Numbered from the stretch's first letter, positions 1 through 14,500 are shown. The stretch is 64,000 bases of DNA from Nematopogon swammerdamellus (GCA_946902875.1 OX336339.1:2412397-2476396); one strand, 5' to 3'. Notes: generated by a model not told the origin, from the sequence alone. Translations and numbers: made by a program.

Positions 1-216
1 TCTGTTTTCAATTACATACCTGTGATCTGAGACGACCTTGCCTTGATGATGCTATCGATTAATTGTCTTCTATTGGAGCATCGGCGGGGTCCGAATGTCT
101 CGCGCACGTCCATTTCAATTAGGCACATGCGCGAGTGCCTACGCGTTATCTAGATCGATCATCCGTCATACCTAGATCATCTGGAATCATCTGACGACGA
201 CACGTTGCCGGCCGGT
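1..216. other. No feature recognised
   Basis: Unique-looking AT/GC-mixed sequence. I see no exon, repeat or splice pair here. Confidence 0.5.
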
Positions 217-470
217 GTTTTTTTTATGGATTCTGACACGGTTGGCTACATCACCTACAACATCCGTGATGTCAGGCCACAACACCGGGTGAACTTGGTG
301 CCACGTCAGTGCTTCCCTTCATTTCATGTCGGCTACACTGAACTGGACGGAAAACACGAACTATTTACATAGCCGTTTCGACCGACATTTCATTCAGTGC
401 GGGGGTACCAAACCAACCAACCCGGGCGGAACCCTACCACCTAGTAAGGTAAGAAGGGAAGGGACCTACG
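217..470 (-). mobile_element. 5S/tRNA-type SINE, 5'-truncated
   Basis: Plus strand begins with a T-run and TTATGGATTCTGACACGG, the reverse complement of the SINE tail. It carries the shared body (CATCACCTACAACATCCGTG, GGTGAACTTGGTGCC, TTCATTCAGTGCGG) but stops before the 5S-like head. Confidence 0.8.
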
Positions 471-526
471 ACGCTACGGTTGTACCTACGTCAAATTTTC
501 TCCTACTGACAGACATCCACCGTAAA

Positions 527-560
527 ACACACACACACACACACACACCCTCTCACACAC
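527..560. repeat. (AC)n-rich microsatellite
   Basis: ACACAC run followed by imperfect TCTCACACACTCACA repeats. The open frame across it is low complexity, not a gene. Confidence 0.85.
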
Positions 561-776
561 TCACACCCTCTCACACACACGCGCGCGTTTTTTCACAGTT
601 AGGTAGGTACATAGTACTATTACCCACATAAAAATAATGCAGAATCATTATGAAAAAAAAAAATAAAGCATATTGTTGGGAGAAGACTAGAGTCAGCCGA
701 CAATTTTGTCACTCCGTCCGTACTATACCAACTAATATCTCATCTGTGACTTATAGCACATAATACTTAATTAATT

Positions 777-1282
777 ATAGTTCACATTAGTAGAGTTAGC
801 GGTAGAGTTAGTAGGGCGAGTACTAAATAGTCCCCTGACTCTACCAATGTAGACGCAATCGGAAGAGTAGAGTACTAGAATTTGGTAAAGTAGAGTGGAT
901 AGCACGGTGGTAGAGTACATAGTAGCTCTACTACTTTTTTTCCCACCACCCGCCTACTCTACTCTACCGGCCACTCTCTTCTTTTGATGCAACCTCGAGT
1001 CCACATTCGTTTCCTTTTGTTCTGTTCTTCTTCGAGATCTAAAGTAATTTCCCCCAGCAAAACACCAGAAAGATTTATTAATTAGTTTCTAACTGCAGAA
1101 CGACGGCGGGCGATTCTCATTGTAGTGCTTTTATCTTACACTGCCTACTCTACTCTACCACTCTACTTTTGCGTGTGGACGGCTACTCTACAACAGTAAA
1201 ACTCTAAAACAGTAGAGTAGAGTTAGTAGGACCAAATAATATGTAGTCCACTCTACCGCTAACTCTACTAATGTGAACTAGG
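777..1282. mobile_element. TAGAG-type TIR element, copy 1
   Basis: Ends in inverted repeats TTCACATTAGTAGAGTTAGC and GCTAACTCTACTAATGTGAA. The inside is full of GTAGAG/CTCTAC words in both orientations. No ORF, so non-autonomous. Copies at 31801 and 37170 share ends and interior. Confidence 0.8.
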
Positions 1283-2165
1283 CTTTAGGTACTGTCGTAC
1301 TATACTGCCAGGGCCAACGCACGCGGTGCAACGAAGACGACGTTGCATCGCGTCTGTTATGTTGGCACTTATCCAGTATTCGACTACTGCGACAGACTTT
1401 CGCTAAATTCAGAGAGCCACGGACATCCGTATCGGTGGGAATATGGCATTTTATTTTTTTATTTATTTATTACGACCAACCAACAGTGAAATTAATTACA
1501 TTACACTTACTTATGATTAAACACCACCGGTGAATGTTGATACAGGTAAGAAAAAAAAAAAACATAAAACAGATGGATGACTACAAACCATGTAGATAAC
1601 TTAGAATGTGATGTAATAGATTAAAAACTAAATAATAAACTAGTGATTAAAGTAAAAATGTAACAGTGAATGAATATGAGTGAAAACAAAAATAACTGGA
1701 ATAAGCAAACAATCACCAAAGACGAAATTACAATAATACATGTGAATTTGATACGCAAGCCAATATAAAAGTTACTACGAAGAACTATGGACCAAGAAGT
1801 ACTATGGCATGGTTGATAGGTAACTAGTGCAAATAATTAGTGCATATAAAGACGGCCAAGACGGCCAATTGGGCCAGTTTAGGCACAAGTGTACAAAATA
1901 AGTGAACACAACAAGGTATGCTTTCGCCCTATTGTATTTTCTTGAGTATCTAACTGCAAGAACCTACTGTTTCTTCTGTAAATTGGAGCAGATAAGTAGC
2001 GTTTAAGTAATGAAGACAAGTTAGATTTAAGAAAATTGTATACGTAAATCTTGTTTTTGGTGCAATAAATAATTTTTTTTTTTGTTTTGTTTGTTGTTTA
2101 ATTAAGTTCTAATATAATATAACATAAACAAATATCCTTCAATGAAATGATTTGTGGCACGCGAG
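1283..2165. other. AT-rich intron or upstream region
   Basis: No exon with splice sites and no repeat matching others in the window. The missing N-terminal CD36 exon was looked for here and not found. Confidence 0.5.
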
Positions 2166-2517
2166 GAGAGTCGAGCTGAAGTCGAGCGTGTGCCGCGTGC
2201 GTGCGGTGTTCCAGAACCTGGAGCTGAGGCCGGACGGGAGCGCGTGGGGCGAGTGGAGCGCGCCTTCGCTGCCGCTCTACTTCGACGTGTACATGTTCAA
2301 CTGGACGAACCCCGAGGAGTTCGCGAGCGGCGAGCGGCCGCGCCTGGAGCAGCTCGGCCCGTACCGCTACCGCGAGACGCGCCACAAGGTGGAGCTGGCG
2401 CGGCACTCGCACAATCGCAGTCTCACGTACCGAACGCGCCGCCTGTGGCACTTCGACGCGGCCGCCAGCAACGGCTCGCTCGACGACCAGGTCACCACGC
2501 TCAACGTCATCGCTGCC
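2166..2517 (+). CDS. CD36-family gene, first visible exon
   Basis: Encodes the conserved FNWTNPEEF and LGPYRYRE blocks near the start of the extracellular loop. The donor is GCC|GTGAGT after 2517, phase 0. The acceptor is uncertain: an in-frame TGA at 2143-2145 bounds it upstream, and AG dinucleotides at 2164-2170 are the only candidates, with a poor pyrimidine tract. The preceding exon should carry the N-terminal cytoplasmic stub and first membrane span. Confidence 0.85.
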
Positions 2518-5500
2518 GTGAGTACCTATACTCATATATAGAATAGAATCTATTAGTATATACTAGGTTGCTATTTATGAATCCGGAACTGGCCGGCCAC
2601 TTAAATGAAGAATATTTAAAAAGTAATTACAACATTTGAAAATAGAACACTTTGGCCGTAAATTACAGTTTGTTTCATCTAACTGTCAATTGTTTTTACA
2701 TTGTGGCGTCATTTTAAAAAACGCGTGTCTTATCATATCACCCACTACATCGTGCACCCACCGTGGATTTAACTCGTGAAAATTTTCGTACGATGAATTA
2801 TTACGATTTTCGCCGTGGGTTAACTTAAAAATTGTGCATGGATCAACTCAATTCGCCTTTTGGGGATAAAGCACCATCTAAAACCACTGTGTATCACTGT
2901 TCAGCGAGTTTAATGGTGGGCATCGTATGCTCACGGACGAATTTAAAGAAGGTGGTCCTAAATCTGTTGTTGTACCACAAAATATCGATGCTGTGCGCGA
3001 ACTAATAATGAATGATCATCATGTTACTTAGCGCAAGATAGAGACGTCTCTGGGCATAAGTACGATGAGCATACTTAAGATATTACACGAACATTAGGCT
3101 GTAAAAAAAATGTGTTGGCTAAGCCCAAGTGGCAGAGGGCTGGGCACGTTAGCCGGAAAGACGACGACAGTTGGAGTAACCGTGTCCTAAACTGGCGGCC
3201 GTGGACATGAAAACGAGTGTGGGAAGACCACCCGCCATGTGGGACGACGACTTCAAGTATGTCGGCGGAAAGCAGTGCTGTGGTTCCGTACCGCTAAAGG
3301 CCGGGAGAGGACTGGGGGAAAATTTGAGAGGCGTATGTCCAGCAGTAGACGCATACACGCTGACCGACTAACTGGCTTAAATTTCATTTGAGCCTTTTTT
3401 CACGGGACATCCATAAATGTATTTTCAACTTAGTTTTTGCTGCACCTATTAATAAGAGCTGAGGGAGGACATTGCTTACACATAAAATTATGTTACCTCC
3501 CGGTAATCTATAAACATTTCAAGATAAAAAAAACTGTTTTAAAAAACATTGCACCGACTTCAAAAAACAACTAGAACTTAAAAGTGTTAAATAATATTTT
3601 CATTCATATTCGGACCCTTGAGTTGAGGGCGGTACAAAAGCACAAAAGGGGTCCATCTATCAATTTTCAGGTGTGCTTTTGTACCGCCTTCAAATCCAGG
3701 CGGTTTCTCTTCTTCCATATATACGAGGGCTGCTATTTATGAATCCGGAATAACAAAAATAAATTTTATTGCTTTTCAAAATATTCGCCATGATGATCGA
3801 TGCACTTTTGCATACGTTGAAACCAATTTTCATAGCACTTTTTCCATTCTGATTGGGGTATCTCCAAAACGTGCATTTTGAACCCATCAACGGCTTCTTC
3901 GCGGGTCGAAAATCGTTGACCACGCAATTTATTATACACACTTGGTAATAAATAGAAGTCGTTGGGTGCCAAATCGAGGCTGTACGGCAGATGACCCGTC
4001 AATGCGATCTTTTGACCTTCCAAATAATGATTTGTTTCGGCCGACGTGTGACAGCTAGCATTGTCATGATGATGAATGATTCTGCGTTGTCGGTTGTTCT
4101 TTCTTATTTCTTCAAAGACTTCTGGCATTTATATAGTCGTGTGCCATTCCGAATTAACCGTTTTACGATTCTCTAGTGGCATTGTAGCAACATGTCCATT
4201 TATACCAAAAAACAGGCGACCATTTGCTTCAAAGTGATTTTTGCACGAACAACTTTTGTTGGGTTTGGATCATTTTGGAACACCCACACCGTTGACTGTT
4301 GTTTAGTTTCGGGGGCATACGCATAGATCCAAGATCAAGACCTGTGTAGATATTATAAACAGCTTTTGACGCACCACCATTGTATTTTTTTACATTTTTT
4401 TTTTGCACCATTCGACACGAGACTCTTTTTGTTCAATTCTCAAGTTGTGCGGAATCCAACGCCAACAATTTTTGTTTACAGCCAAATGTTCGTGTAATAT
4501 CTTATGTATGCTCGCATAGAAATAACGCTCGTCATACTTTTGTCTAGAGACGTCTTTCTCTATCTTGCGATATGTAACATAACGATCTTAGTTCGGCACC
4601 GAATCGATATTTTGTGGTAGAACAACAGATTTAGGACGACCTTCTTTAAATTCGTCCGTGGGCATACGACGCCCACGATTAAACTCACTGAACCAGTGAT
4701 ACACAGTGGTTTTCGATGGCGCTTTATCCCCAAAAGGCGAATTGAGTTGATCCATGCACTGTTTTTGAGTTAACCCACGCCGGAAATCGTAATAAATCAT
4801 AGCACGAAAATTTTCACGAGTTAAATCCACGCTAATGATAAGACACGCAAATTTTAAAATGACGCCACAATGTAAAAACAATTGACAGTTAGATGAAACA
4901 AACTGTATTTTACGGCCAAAGAGTTCCATTTTCAAATGTTGTAATTACTTTTTAAATATTGTTCATCTAAGTGGCCAGTTCCGGATTCATAAATAGCAGT
5001 ATCTACTTAGTTAGTAATCATAATACGAAATAGGTCCACTTCAACCATTGCAGACAATTTTCACTAATGAGATAACTGGGACCCTGTCTCTTTACTTAAG
5101 ATTTTCGAGGTGCGTGCCCCTTCTCTTGGGTGGGCCTGCGTAACCCCTTCTCTTGAGCCTACGTACCATTATTGGGAAACGCTGGTCTAAGCCAATTGTG
5201 TAAGCAAAGTGCTGATGCATGTGCGAGCAAGTCCGCGTACTTGCTTGCGGCTTTTCGTGAATCGCCTGTGTAGGATCAAAAGTATGCATCTATCATAGTA
5301 AATTCGCGGATATCAAACCTGCTTGAAATTTTAAGGACCTGATAGTGAAGGTATGCCGGTATATATGCCGGTCACGCGGCAGGCGCGGGGGCGGGCGGGC
5401 GCTGGTCACGTGTTGGGGTGGATCGCTACAGTTAAGGCGATTATGCGACGGGTATTATCATCATTAGCACTCACCGGTCCGTCGTCGCTCTCCACCCACA

Positions 5501-8500
5501 ATCTGAGCGGCAAGGCCTCCTCCATCAATACTAATAATAAATCTGTAGGGATGGTCATGGAGTAAGTTACTTTGTTTTATGAGATATAGCGTTTGTAGAC
5601 TCTATATGTACCTAGGATACTAAAACTAAATTGACGATTTTTAGAAATCTTATCTGTATGTATGTATGTTCCTCCATAACTCTAAAACCGAACATCCGAA
5701 TGCGATGAAACTTAGTACAAGCACAGTTAACTATACGTGACACAGGATAGACTAAATAAAATTCAGTTCCGCTTCCGCTAAGATGTGGCTCTCATACAAA
5801 CCAAATTGTTCCGCGCACCGAACTTTTTCACGCGAGCTAAGTCGCGGGCCAAAGCTAGTATTTCAATATACGGATACGCGAGGAATAGTAGACTAAGTGG
5901 TGTGTGCGGGTGTGTGCTGAGCAGGCGGCGGTGTACCGCGCGCGCGACTGGAGCTACCTGCGTCAGAAGGCGCTGTCGATGGGGCTCGCCATGTACCAGC
6001 AGCGCGTGTGGGTGCGCCGCTCCGCCGCCCAGCTGCTGTTCGACGGCTACGAGGACCCGCTGCTCGACCTGGCCGCCAGCATGCCGGCGAGCTTGTCCGG
6101 CGGCGCGCCGCCCGTCGACAGATTCGGTTGGTTCTATGAGGTATTCTCGGCCGCCTTTACTACCTTTACTACCTGAAGGCCGGGAGGACTGGAGGAAAAT
6201 TGGAGAGGCGTATGTCCAGCAGTGGACGCTTACACGCTGACTGCCTGACTGACTGACTTTACTACCTTGCTCGACATACGCGCGGTCCGGTCCCTTACCG
6301 AGGCCGAGATGGTTTGGGCCCAAAATAGCAAAAAAAGAAAGTGGGTGCATGCACGCGCCTTAGAAATTATACTTATCTCCAGCTCCCCCCCCCCCACCCC
6401 CCCCCACCCCCCGCTCCCCCTCTTCCCACTCTCACTATCTCTCCCTCTCCATTCTCCATCTCCCCCACTCTCTCTTTCTCTCTCCATTCCCCCCACCCCG
6501 TCCTCATTCTCTTTCTCTCTCCATCTCTGCCAACTCCCTCTCCGCTTATCTATCGGGCAGCAAATAATTTGTATGGTATGACTATGACGACGGCGTTTTT
6601 TCTCAATTTACTCCCCATTTGCATAAAGCGCCTAAAGAAGCATAAATTCAAAAGCAAACAATAGGATGCGTTTTTTCAATCTCGGTAGCGTGGTTCGGAT
6701 TCCACGTAAAACTGTACGCTCCTTCCCTTCTTACCTTACTAGGCGGTAGGGTTTACTCCGCCCGGATTGGTATCACCGCACTGAATTAAACGTCGGTCGA
6801 AACGGCTATGTAAATATGTAGTTCGTGTTTTCCGCCCAGTTCAGTGTTATGTATGTGTGTAGCCGACATTAAATGAAGGGAAGCACCGATATAGCACCTT
6901 GTTCACCCGGTGTTATGGGCTGACATCACGGATGTTTTAGGTGATGTAGCCAACCGTGTTCGTTTCCATAAAAAAAATGTGTAATAGCATAATGAGCTCG
7001 GGCAGCAGCATGCTACATGGGGCGTGTACGTGTTACGCAGAGGAACGGCTCGCTGACTAACGACGGCCACATGACCGTGTCGAGCGGCGCAGGCGCCGGC
7101 GAGCTGCCCGGGCAGATCATGCGCTGGAACTACCTGGACAGGGTCGCCTTCCTGCCCGACGCGTGCTCGCAGGTCAGTCTGCGCGCTGGGCGGGCACGTC
7201 GCGCGTGCATGCGTGCACGCGCGCCCGCTCCGAACCCTTCGCCGAGTTGCCCTTGAGATGTGTCGTGCGTGAGCCATGACGGGCGATAGCACAAGCACAG
7301 ATTACTTAATAGTTACTTCGTAACAGATAAATCACTCCATAGAAAAAGTTCCATATCTTCGGCTTTAATAGCATAAGTAAAAATAATATTCAAATTACGA
7401 AGCACAGATCATCTAAAATGTTTTGTAATAGTATTAGATTATATAATAAAATACCCGAAGAGGTAAAAAATCTTAATGATACTTTGTTTAAAAAACACTT
7501 AAAATCTACCCTTGCAAAGAAAGCCTACTACACTGTAAAGGAGGCCTTAGCTGATAAATTCATATCTTGAGGTTCTGACTGCATAATTAGTTAATACTTG
7601 ACTAGGTACCATTTGTACCTCAATAATTATATTAACCCATATTGACAACTTGATACTTCAAGTATGATAATATTTTATTATATATAAACATAAATATATA
7701 CCTACATATATATTTATATTTTTTCTTTTTGACAACTGTATTTTTTACAAACAATATTAACTCTTGACTAGGTACCATTAGTACCTCAACTTTATTGACC
7801 CATTGACAACTTGATACTTCAAGTATCTTAAATATTTATATATTTTTATTTTTTATTTTTGACTATACAATTAAACTACATTGTAGTTTAATACACTAAC
7901 ATAATTATGTTGATACAAATTACGTATCAAAGTTTGACAAAGGCTCTTTACACCTGATTCACTTATTTAATAAGTCTTTGTAGTCAGAACTCTCAGCAAA
8001 ATTGTTAATCTTGCTCTCAAGCTGTGTTTTAGATGGACTATGGGCGCTGTTATTATGTGGCTAGTCACTAAATACTTGTAAAAATATGTTTAAAAAAAAT
8101 ACCCTGCGAAGTTTCTTGTCGGTTCTTCTTCGTGGGTGTAATCGAACCGGATATAACAAATTGTGACAAGTTCGAGCGATAAGTATAACTGCCATAAGAA
8201 TGATTAATAAACAATACAATACAATACTGTTTCACGTCGCCAATCGCTGCGTGCGAAAATGTACCTAAACGATCGAGTGTAAAGTGATTATTGCTTTGCA
8301 GCTGCGCGCAGTTGCGTGGGCGAGCGTGTAGGTATGCTTCGCGCGGCTGACGAATTCCACTGAATTAGACCGCCCCGGCGGCCCGGGGCGGTAGGTAGTT
8401 AGCCCGTGCAAGTACATAGAGTGCGTCATGCATGCGTGAGGCCTGGCACAAGATACTGTCGTTCGATTTGCCATAATATCTCCGGAAGCATATACCTACA

Positions 8501-11500
8501 TAGCACTTCGCCATCGGTCATTCATTAAGCATACATCGGAATCCGCGGAGCAGGAATACCTACGACCTTGCTAGGAATTGACCAAGACGATCAATAAACA
8601 ATCGATACTGATACTCATATTTGTTATCTCTATTTGTTGTCTATATTTGACATGTAATTCACAAATAGCGGCGGTTTGGGCATCGGCTTCTCATGCGTGG
8701 TCCGCGGTTCGAACCCGGCCGGCGTGTACCAATGAGTTTTTTCTGACGAAAAAATTTAAGTAAGTACATACCTACACCTGCTGTTTCACCGTTCGGAACC
8801 GGTGTAAAGCTGTAGGTCCCTTCCCTTGCCCCTGACAGGCGGTAGGCTCAAATTGTAGCCGCCGTACTGGATGTAAGATGGCCGCATAGCAGCCTCAGTT
8901 GTGTTCTCCTCTAGTCCAGTATAATAGCCAGCAATCCAGGGAAGTCTCCGGTATGGCACCTACCCTCTCGGAGGTGATATTTACTGGTCGGAGCATGCGC
9001 TTTGGCCCCTCTGACTCAGCCACCCATACCGGATTACATAAAAAAAAATCTGATTTTGTTTCTGATTACAAAATGTATACACAAAGGTTGGAATTCCGAT
9101 CTGAGTAGCGTATTGATTGAACAAATTTTTCGCAGCATGTGTTGCATTTTTTGACGCTGGAGCGGTCTATATCGACCGCTAGAGCGTTAACTGAATAACA
9201 TTTTAAAATGTATCGAATTTCTTCATCATTTTGACAGAAAGAAAAACAAATGAAAAATAGCGGGAAAGAACATTTTACTAATCTGTTCTTTTTTTGAAAA
9301 TGTAACCTTTTTAATGTCATCAAAACCAGCCAGATACAAATAGTACAGCCAAATAAATTTTATTACAAGTTTATATACCTACTATATGCGAAAATACTTT
9401 TTCCCCGACCTATTATATAAGGATGTTAATTTACAGAATGTTTCCAAACTAACTGCAAATATTTTGGGAGGGACCGAGGGAGGGACATATACCCTCGCAC
9501 ATACCCATGATAATAAAAACATAAATAAAAGAATATACTGTTATCTATCATTCACATATTATGCTCTAACAATGAAAAATGCACCTAGGTACCTAAACCG
9601 CTGATTATTTGAGGTCATTCACCCTCATGGCCGTGCGCCGCTCCGCGGCTGCTAAAGGTGAGTCAATGACCTCGAATAATCAACTTTTTATATAGGTACC
9701 AGTTTAGTTCATCGTTAGAACACAATGGTAAATTTCTCGAAAACTAATCTTAAAAAAATATATGTATTTTTTATTTAGCATAACGTGTTCATTATGGCTG
9801 GTATGTGTCGCTCCCAAAATATTTGCAGTTCGTTTGGAAACACCTAATTAGTAACGGGAACTTTTGGCTTTTCCAAATTTTTTTTTATAAATAATATAAC
9901 AAAACCCCCGACCCTTAAAAAGTCAAAAATAATTTCCGTTTACTTACTTAAAGGAGTCGGTGGACCGCTAAGTAAATTCCGGCGCAGCTCTGTGTTTTTA
10001 TATTTTATTTACTTAGCGGTCCCCCGACTCCTATAAGTAAGTAAACGGAAATTATTTTTGACTTTTTAAGGGTCGCGGGTTTTTTAAATTTGTAATTTAA
10101 CTTTTATTTCAACCTTTTAAAAAAACCGCATGAAAATCGGTCCGCTTTTTAAGATAATATTTTTTTGATATATATTTGATTACAAACATAGCTAAGAACC
10201 ATCCCGATTAAACAAGCTTCCTAATAAAAAAACCGCATCCAAATCGGTCCATCCGTTTGGGAGCTACGATGCCACAGACAGACGCACACACACACGTCAA
10301 ACTTATAACACCCCTCCGTTTTTTGCGTCGGGGGTTAAAAACTAGATGCGTGTGCGTGGACAGGTGGGCGGATCGCTGGGCGAGTTCTTCCCGCGGCGCC
10401 TGACGGCGGAGGACAGCATCGTGCTGTTCTCGCCTGACCTATGCCGTCCGCTACCGTTCACCTTCGAGCGCGGCCGCGAGCTGCACGGCCTGGCGCTGCT
10501 GCAGTACTCCGCCGGCGACCGCATGCTCGACAACGGTACGTATACCTACTCACAGCCGACTGGGTTTATACCACCGTACTGGATGTAAGATGGCCGCATA
10601 GCGGCCTCCTCGGTTGTGTTCTCCTCTAGTTCAGTATAGCAAGCAATCCAGGGAAGTCACCGGTGTGGCACCTACCTTCTCGGTGCTGATATTGACTGGT
10701 CGGAGCATGTTCTTTGGCCCATCCGACTCAGCCACACATACCGGATTATATATATTAAAAAAAACTCACTGCGCCAGTCCGTGGCGCTAGTGTACCGTCG
10801 GAGGTCTGTGCAGTGCAGGAGATGTGACCGTGTCTGTGCGCACGCGCAGGAACGCTGTACGCGGAGAACGCGTGCTACTGCGGCGGGGAGTGCGTGCCCT
10901 CCGGCGCGCTCAACGTGTCCGCCTGCCGCTTCGGCTCGCCCGCCTTCATATCCCTGCCGCACTTCCTGCTCGGCGACCCGCTGTACCGCGCCGCCGTCGA
11001 GGGCATGGCGCCAGATCCGGCGCTCCACAGCTTCTACCTCGCCATCGAGCCGGTACGTCTCCTCTCGCCTTCGTATCCCTGCCGCACTTCCCGCTCGGCG
11101 ACCCGCTATACCGCGCCGCCGTCGAGGGCATTGCGCCAGATCCGGCGGTCCACAGCTTCTACCTCGCCATCGAGCCGGTACGTCTCCTCTCGCCTTCGTA
11201 TCCCTGCCGCACATCTTGCTCGGCGACCCGCACTGTACTCGCAAGAGTGCAGGTTGTAGACGTCTGGATTTTGTAGCCGAAAGGCTGGTATCTCTGGACG
11301 TCTATAAACAAAACGTAAATCAATAAATGATAGAAAAGAAGGTTGTACCGTGCCGCGGTCGAGGGAATGGCGCCAGATCCAGTGCTCCATAGCTTCTACC
11401 TCGCCATCGAGCCGGTGCGTCTCCTCTCGCCTTCGTATCCCTGCCGCACTTCCCGCTCGGCGACCCGCTGTACCGCGCCGCCGTCGAGGGCATGGCGCCA

Positions 11501-14500
11501 GATCCGGCGGTCCACAGCTTCTACCTCGCCATCGAGCCGGTACGTCTCCTCTCGCCTTCGCATCCCTGCCGCACTTCCTGAACGGCGACCCGGTGTACCG
11601 CGCCGCCGTCGAGGGCATGGCGCCAGTTCCGGCGGTCCACAGCTTCTACCTCGCCATCGAGGCGGTACGTCTCCTCTCGCCTTCGTATCCCTGCCGCACT
11701 TCCTGCTCGGCGATCCGCTGTACCGCGCCGCCTTGTCAGTAGTTATTTCAAGTACTCCATGAAAATAGACCCGCACCTCAGGCACCTGGATATGGTGTTG
11801 GATCGTCTGAGGGGGAAGCGGGTGGTAATTGGAGCCGATACGAATACCCACTCACCTGCGTGGCATTCTCAGCCCCGTCACTACGTTGGCAGGGGAAGGG
11901 AGGCGGAGGAACGGAGGCAGGCTTTGGAGGACCTCATAGCAGCGCGGGGCCTGACGATATGTAACATGGAGGACCAACCGAGCACATTCGCAGGCCCCAA
12001 TGGAGAGTCCAACATTGACCTGACCCTGACCTCGAGGGGAGTGGATGTTGTGGGGTGGAGGGTGCGGGCTGGGGAAAGCATTAGCGATCACCAGCTCATC
12101 ACCTTCCGCCTCGGCGCTCAGCGGGAACCCCCGGACCCTGAGGGGGAAGGTCTCCTCCGGCGGTTCCGGGACCGTGGGGGGGACTGGCCCGATTTCCAAA
12201 CGACCCTAACGCACAGGGCTGGAAGGCTGAATGAGAGGTGGGCCCCAGACAAAATAGCGAACGAAATGACAGGAATGATAGTGAGAACGGCGACTGAATG
12301 TCTGGGGATAAGGGGTGAAAGGAAGCTGGGGACCCAACCGTGGTGGACGGGTGAGCTGAGCTCACTCAGGGTGGAACATGGGAGGGCTAGAAGGGAAGCG
12401 TAAAAGTATAAGAGGAAGAGTGATAGTCCACACTGTGTGAATACAGAGTGATAAGAAGGAAGTACAAAAGAGCGATAGAGGAAGCGAAAATGCTGGAACT
12501 CCGGAAGCAGGCAACCATTGCTGGAAATGAAGAACCCTGGGGTATTGCGTACCGCACGGCACAAGGGAGGCGGCCAACAATGGGCAATATCGTTATAGGG
12601 GTCACCCACGGGGGCAACGCCCCTGCTGAGGTGGCCTCTGCCATGGACAACCTGCTGTATGCACTTTGTCCGGACGACAACCCCCTGCGGGACTCCCCCC
12701 AGCACACGAGGATACGTGGGCTTGCCCTAGTACCCCCGGGTGGTGAGGGGGCCCCGCCGGCCACGATGGAGGAGCTGGGACGGATCGTCAAGGGCCTCCC
12801 AAGCACTGCACCGGGGATAGACGGCATCACGGCCAAGATCGTCAAACAAGCTTGGGAGGTCATGAACTGGGAAATGCTCATGACGTTCAACAAGTGCATG
12901 GCGGCTGGTATCTTTCCCGACTGCTGGAAGGACGGGAGGCTCATCGTTCTTACCAAGGGGAACGGGAAGCCAGCCTCAGACCCGAAGGCCTATAGGCCCG
13001 TAACACTTCTCCCTATTCTGGGGAAAATTTTGGAGAGGCTCATGGTCAGGCGACTGGAGGGCGTGAGCAACCGGCTGTCGGCCCACCAGCATGGTTTCAT
13101 GAAGGGGAAGTCCACCGTGTCGGCCATCACTGAGCTGATGGACAGGGTGAAGTCGACGCCACGGAAGTATCTCCAGGTGGTCTTTCTGGACATCTCCGGA
13201 GCCTTTGATAACGCCTGGTGGCCGATGATCTTGGTCAAGGCGCGGAGGCTGGGGTGCCCCTCCAACATCTACCGGATGTTGCTGGGGTACTTCGCGAGGC
13301 GCCGCGTCGGGCTGTTCTGCGGCCGCCGGGTGAGATGGAAGTGCTCGACGATGGGGTGTCCGCAGGGATCGGTGCTGGGCCCGCTGCTATGGAACATTCT
13401 GTTAGACGACCTGTTATGTCTTCCATTACCGGACGGGTGTTGCATCGCGGCATATGCCGACGACGTAGTGTTGACGGTGGAGGCTGACGCTCGGGCGGGG
13501 ATCGAGGGGAGGGCTGCGGCCGCTCTCGAGCTGATGGTCGAGTGGGGCCGCATCAATCGCCTCGACTTTGCTCCGGGGAAATCCAAGACCATGACGGTAA
13601 AGGGGCGATTTGTTAACAGACCGCCCACGATCCGCATGGCTGGAACCTCCATTAAGTCAGAGATGGTCACAACTTTTCTTGGCCTCGAGGTTGACCAGAG
13701 CTTTAGCTTCGCGCAGCACGCGCGTGTCATCGGGGAGAAGGCCAACAAGTCACTTGGGAAGATGACAAGGGTATCCAGGGCAACCTGGGGCGTCCAATAC
13801 AAGGCTTTAAAAATTATCTACAAGGGCGTATGGGTCTCCACGGTGACATACGGTGCTGCGTGCTGGTTCGACCGAGCCGGGCAGCATGCCGTACGCAGTC
13901 CGTTGTTGCGTGCGCAGAGGCAGGCCTTGATCCTTCTGACCAAGGCCTACAGAACTAACAGCACGGCGGGCCTCCCGGTGCTTGCGGGCGTCCTGCCGGG
14001 AGACCTGGAGGTACTCCAAGCGGGTAGACTGTGGCGAACGAGGGAGAACGCAAACAGCAAGGAGGAATTCCAGAGGCTAAGACTCGCGATTAAGCGGGAG
14101 ATCCTGGACCTTTGGCAGGAGCGGTGGGACACGGCCACCACTGGCAGACCCCTCTACCGGTTCTTTCCCTGTGTCGGGGAGAGACTGAGAAGCCACTGGG
14201 TTCACCCGGACCACAGAACGTCCCAGCTCCTCACGGGGCATGGGAACTTCCGGGGCAGGCTGTTCGATCTGGGACTGTCTGACAGCGAGATGTGTGGGTG
14301 TGGGAACGGAAGAGAGGATGCCGACCACGCCGTATGGCACTGTGTGCTGTACGAGAGAGAAAGGGATAGCATGGTGGCAGAGGTGACCGCGAGGAATGGT
14401 GGTCCGGTGTACTACCCGGACCTGGTATCGTCGGAGGATAACTTTTCTTCTTTCAGAAGGTTCGCAGCCGGGTGGTTCCAGAAGCGGGCAGACTTAGGGG

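Larger units (their letters stand above)
3722..5003 (-). mobile_element. Mariner-like transposon with dead transposase
   Basis: Inverted ends TGCTATTTATGAATCCGGAA and TTCCGGATTCATAAATAGCA flank about 1.28 kb, next to TA dinucleotides. The transposase on the minus strand has an N-terminal HTH part (4935-4588) and a C-terminal catalytic part (4128-3766), separated by frameshifts and stops. It is a nearly full-length but inactive copy. Confidence 0.88.

Noticed and set aside
326..631. 101-codon frame near the left end
   Set aside because: It spans a SINE and an AC microsatellite; no conserved features.
5475..5525. Possible minus-strand mini-exon (MEEALPLRLWVESDDGP then GTGAGT)
   Set aside because: Short, no matching partner exon, and flanking sequence resembles lepidopteran repeats; not enough to call.
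6341..6664. Pro/Ser-rich frames at 6.3-6.6 kb
   Set aside because: They are translations of a C/CT-rich low-complexity tract.
11053..11259. Extended CD36-family exon 5 reading through the array
   Set aside because: The 125-bp unit shifts frame, and the motif expected after EP continues exactly at the exon at 16797.
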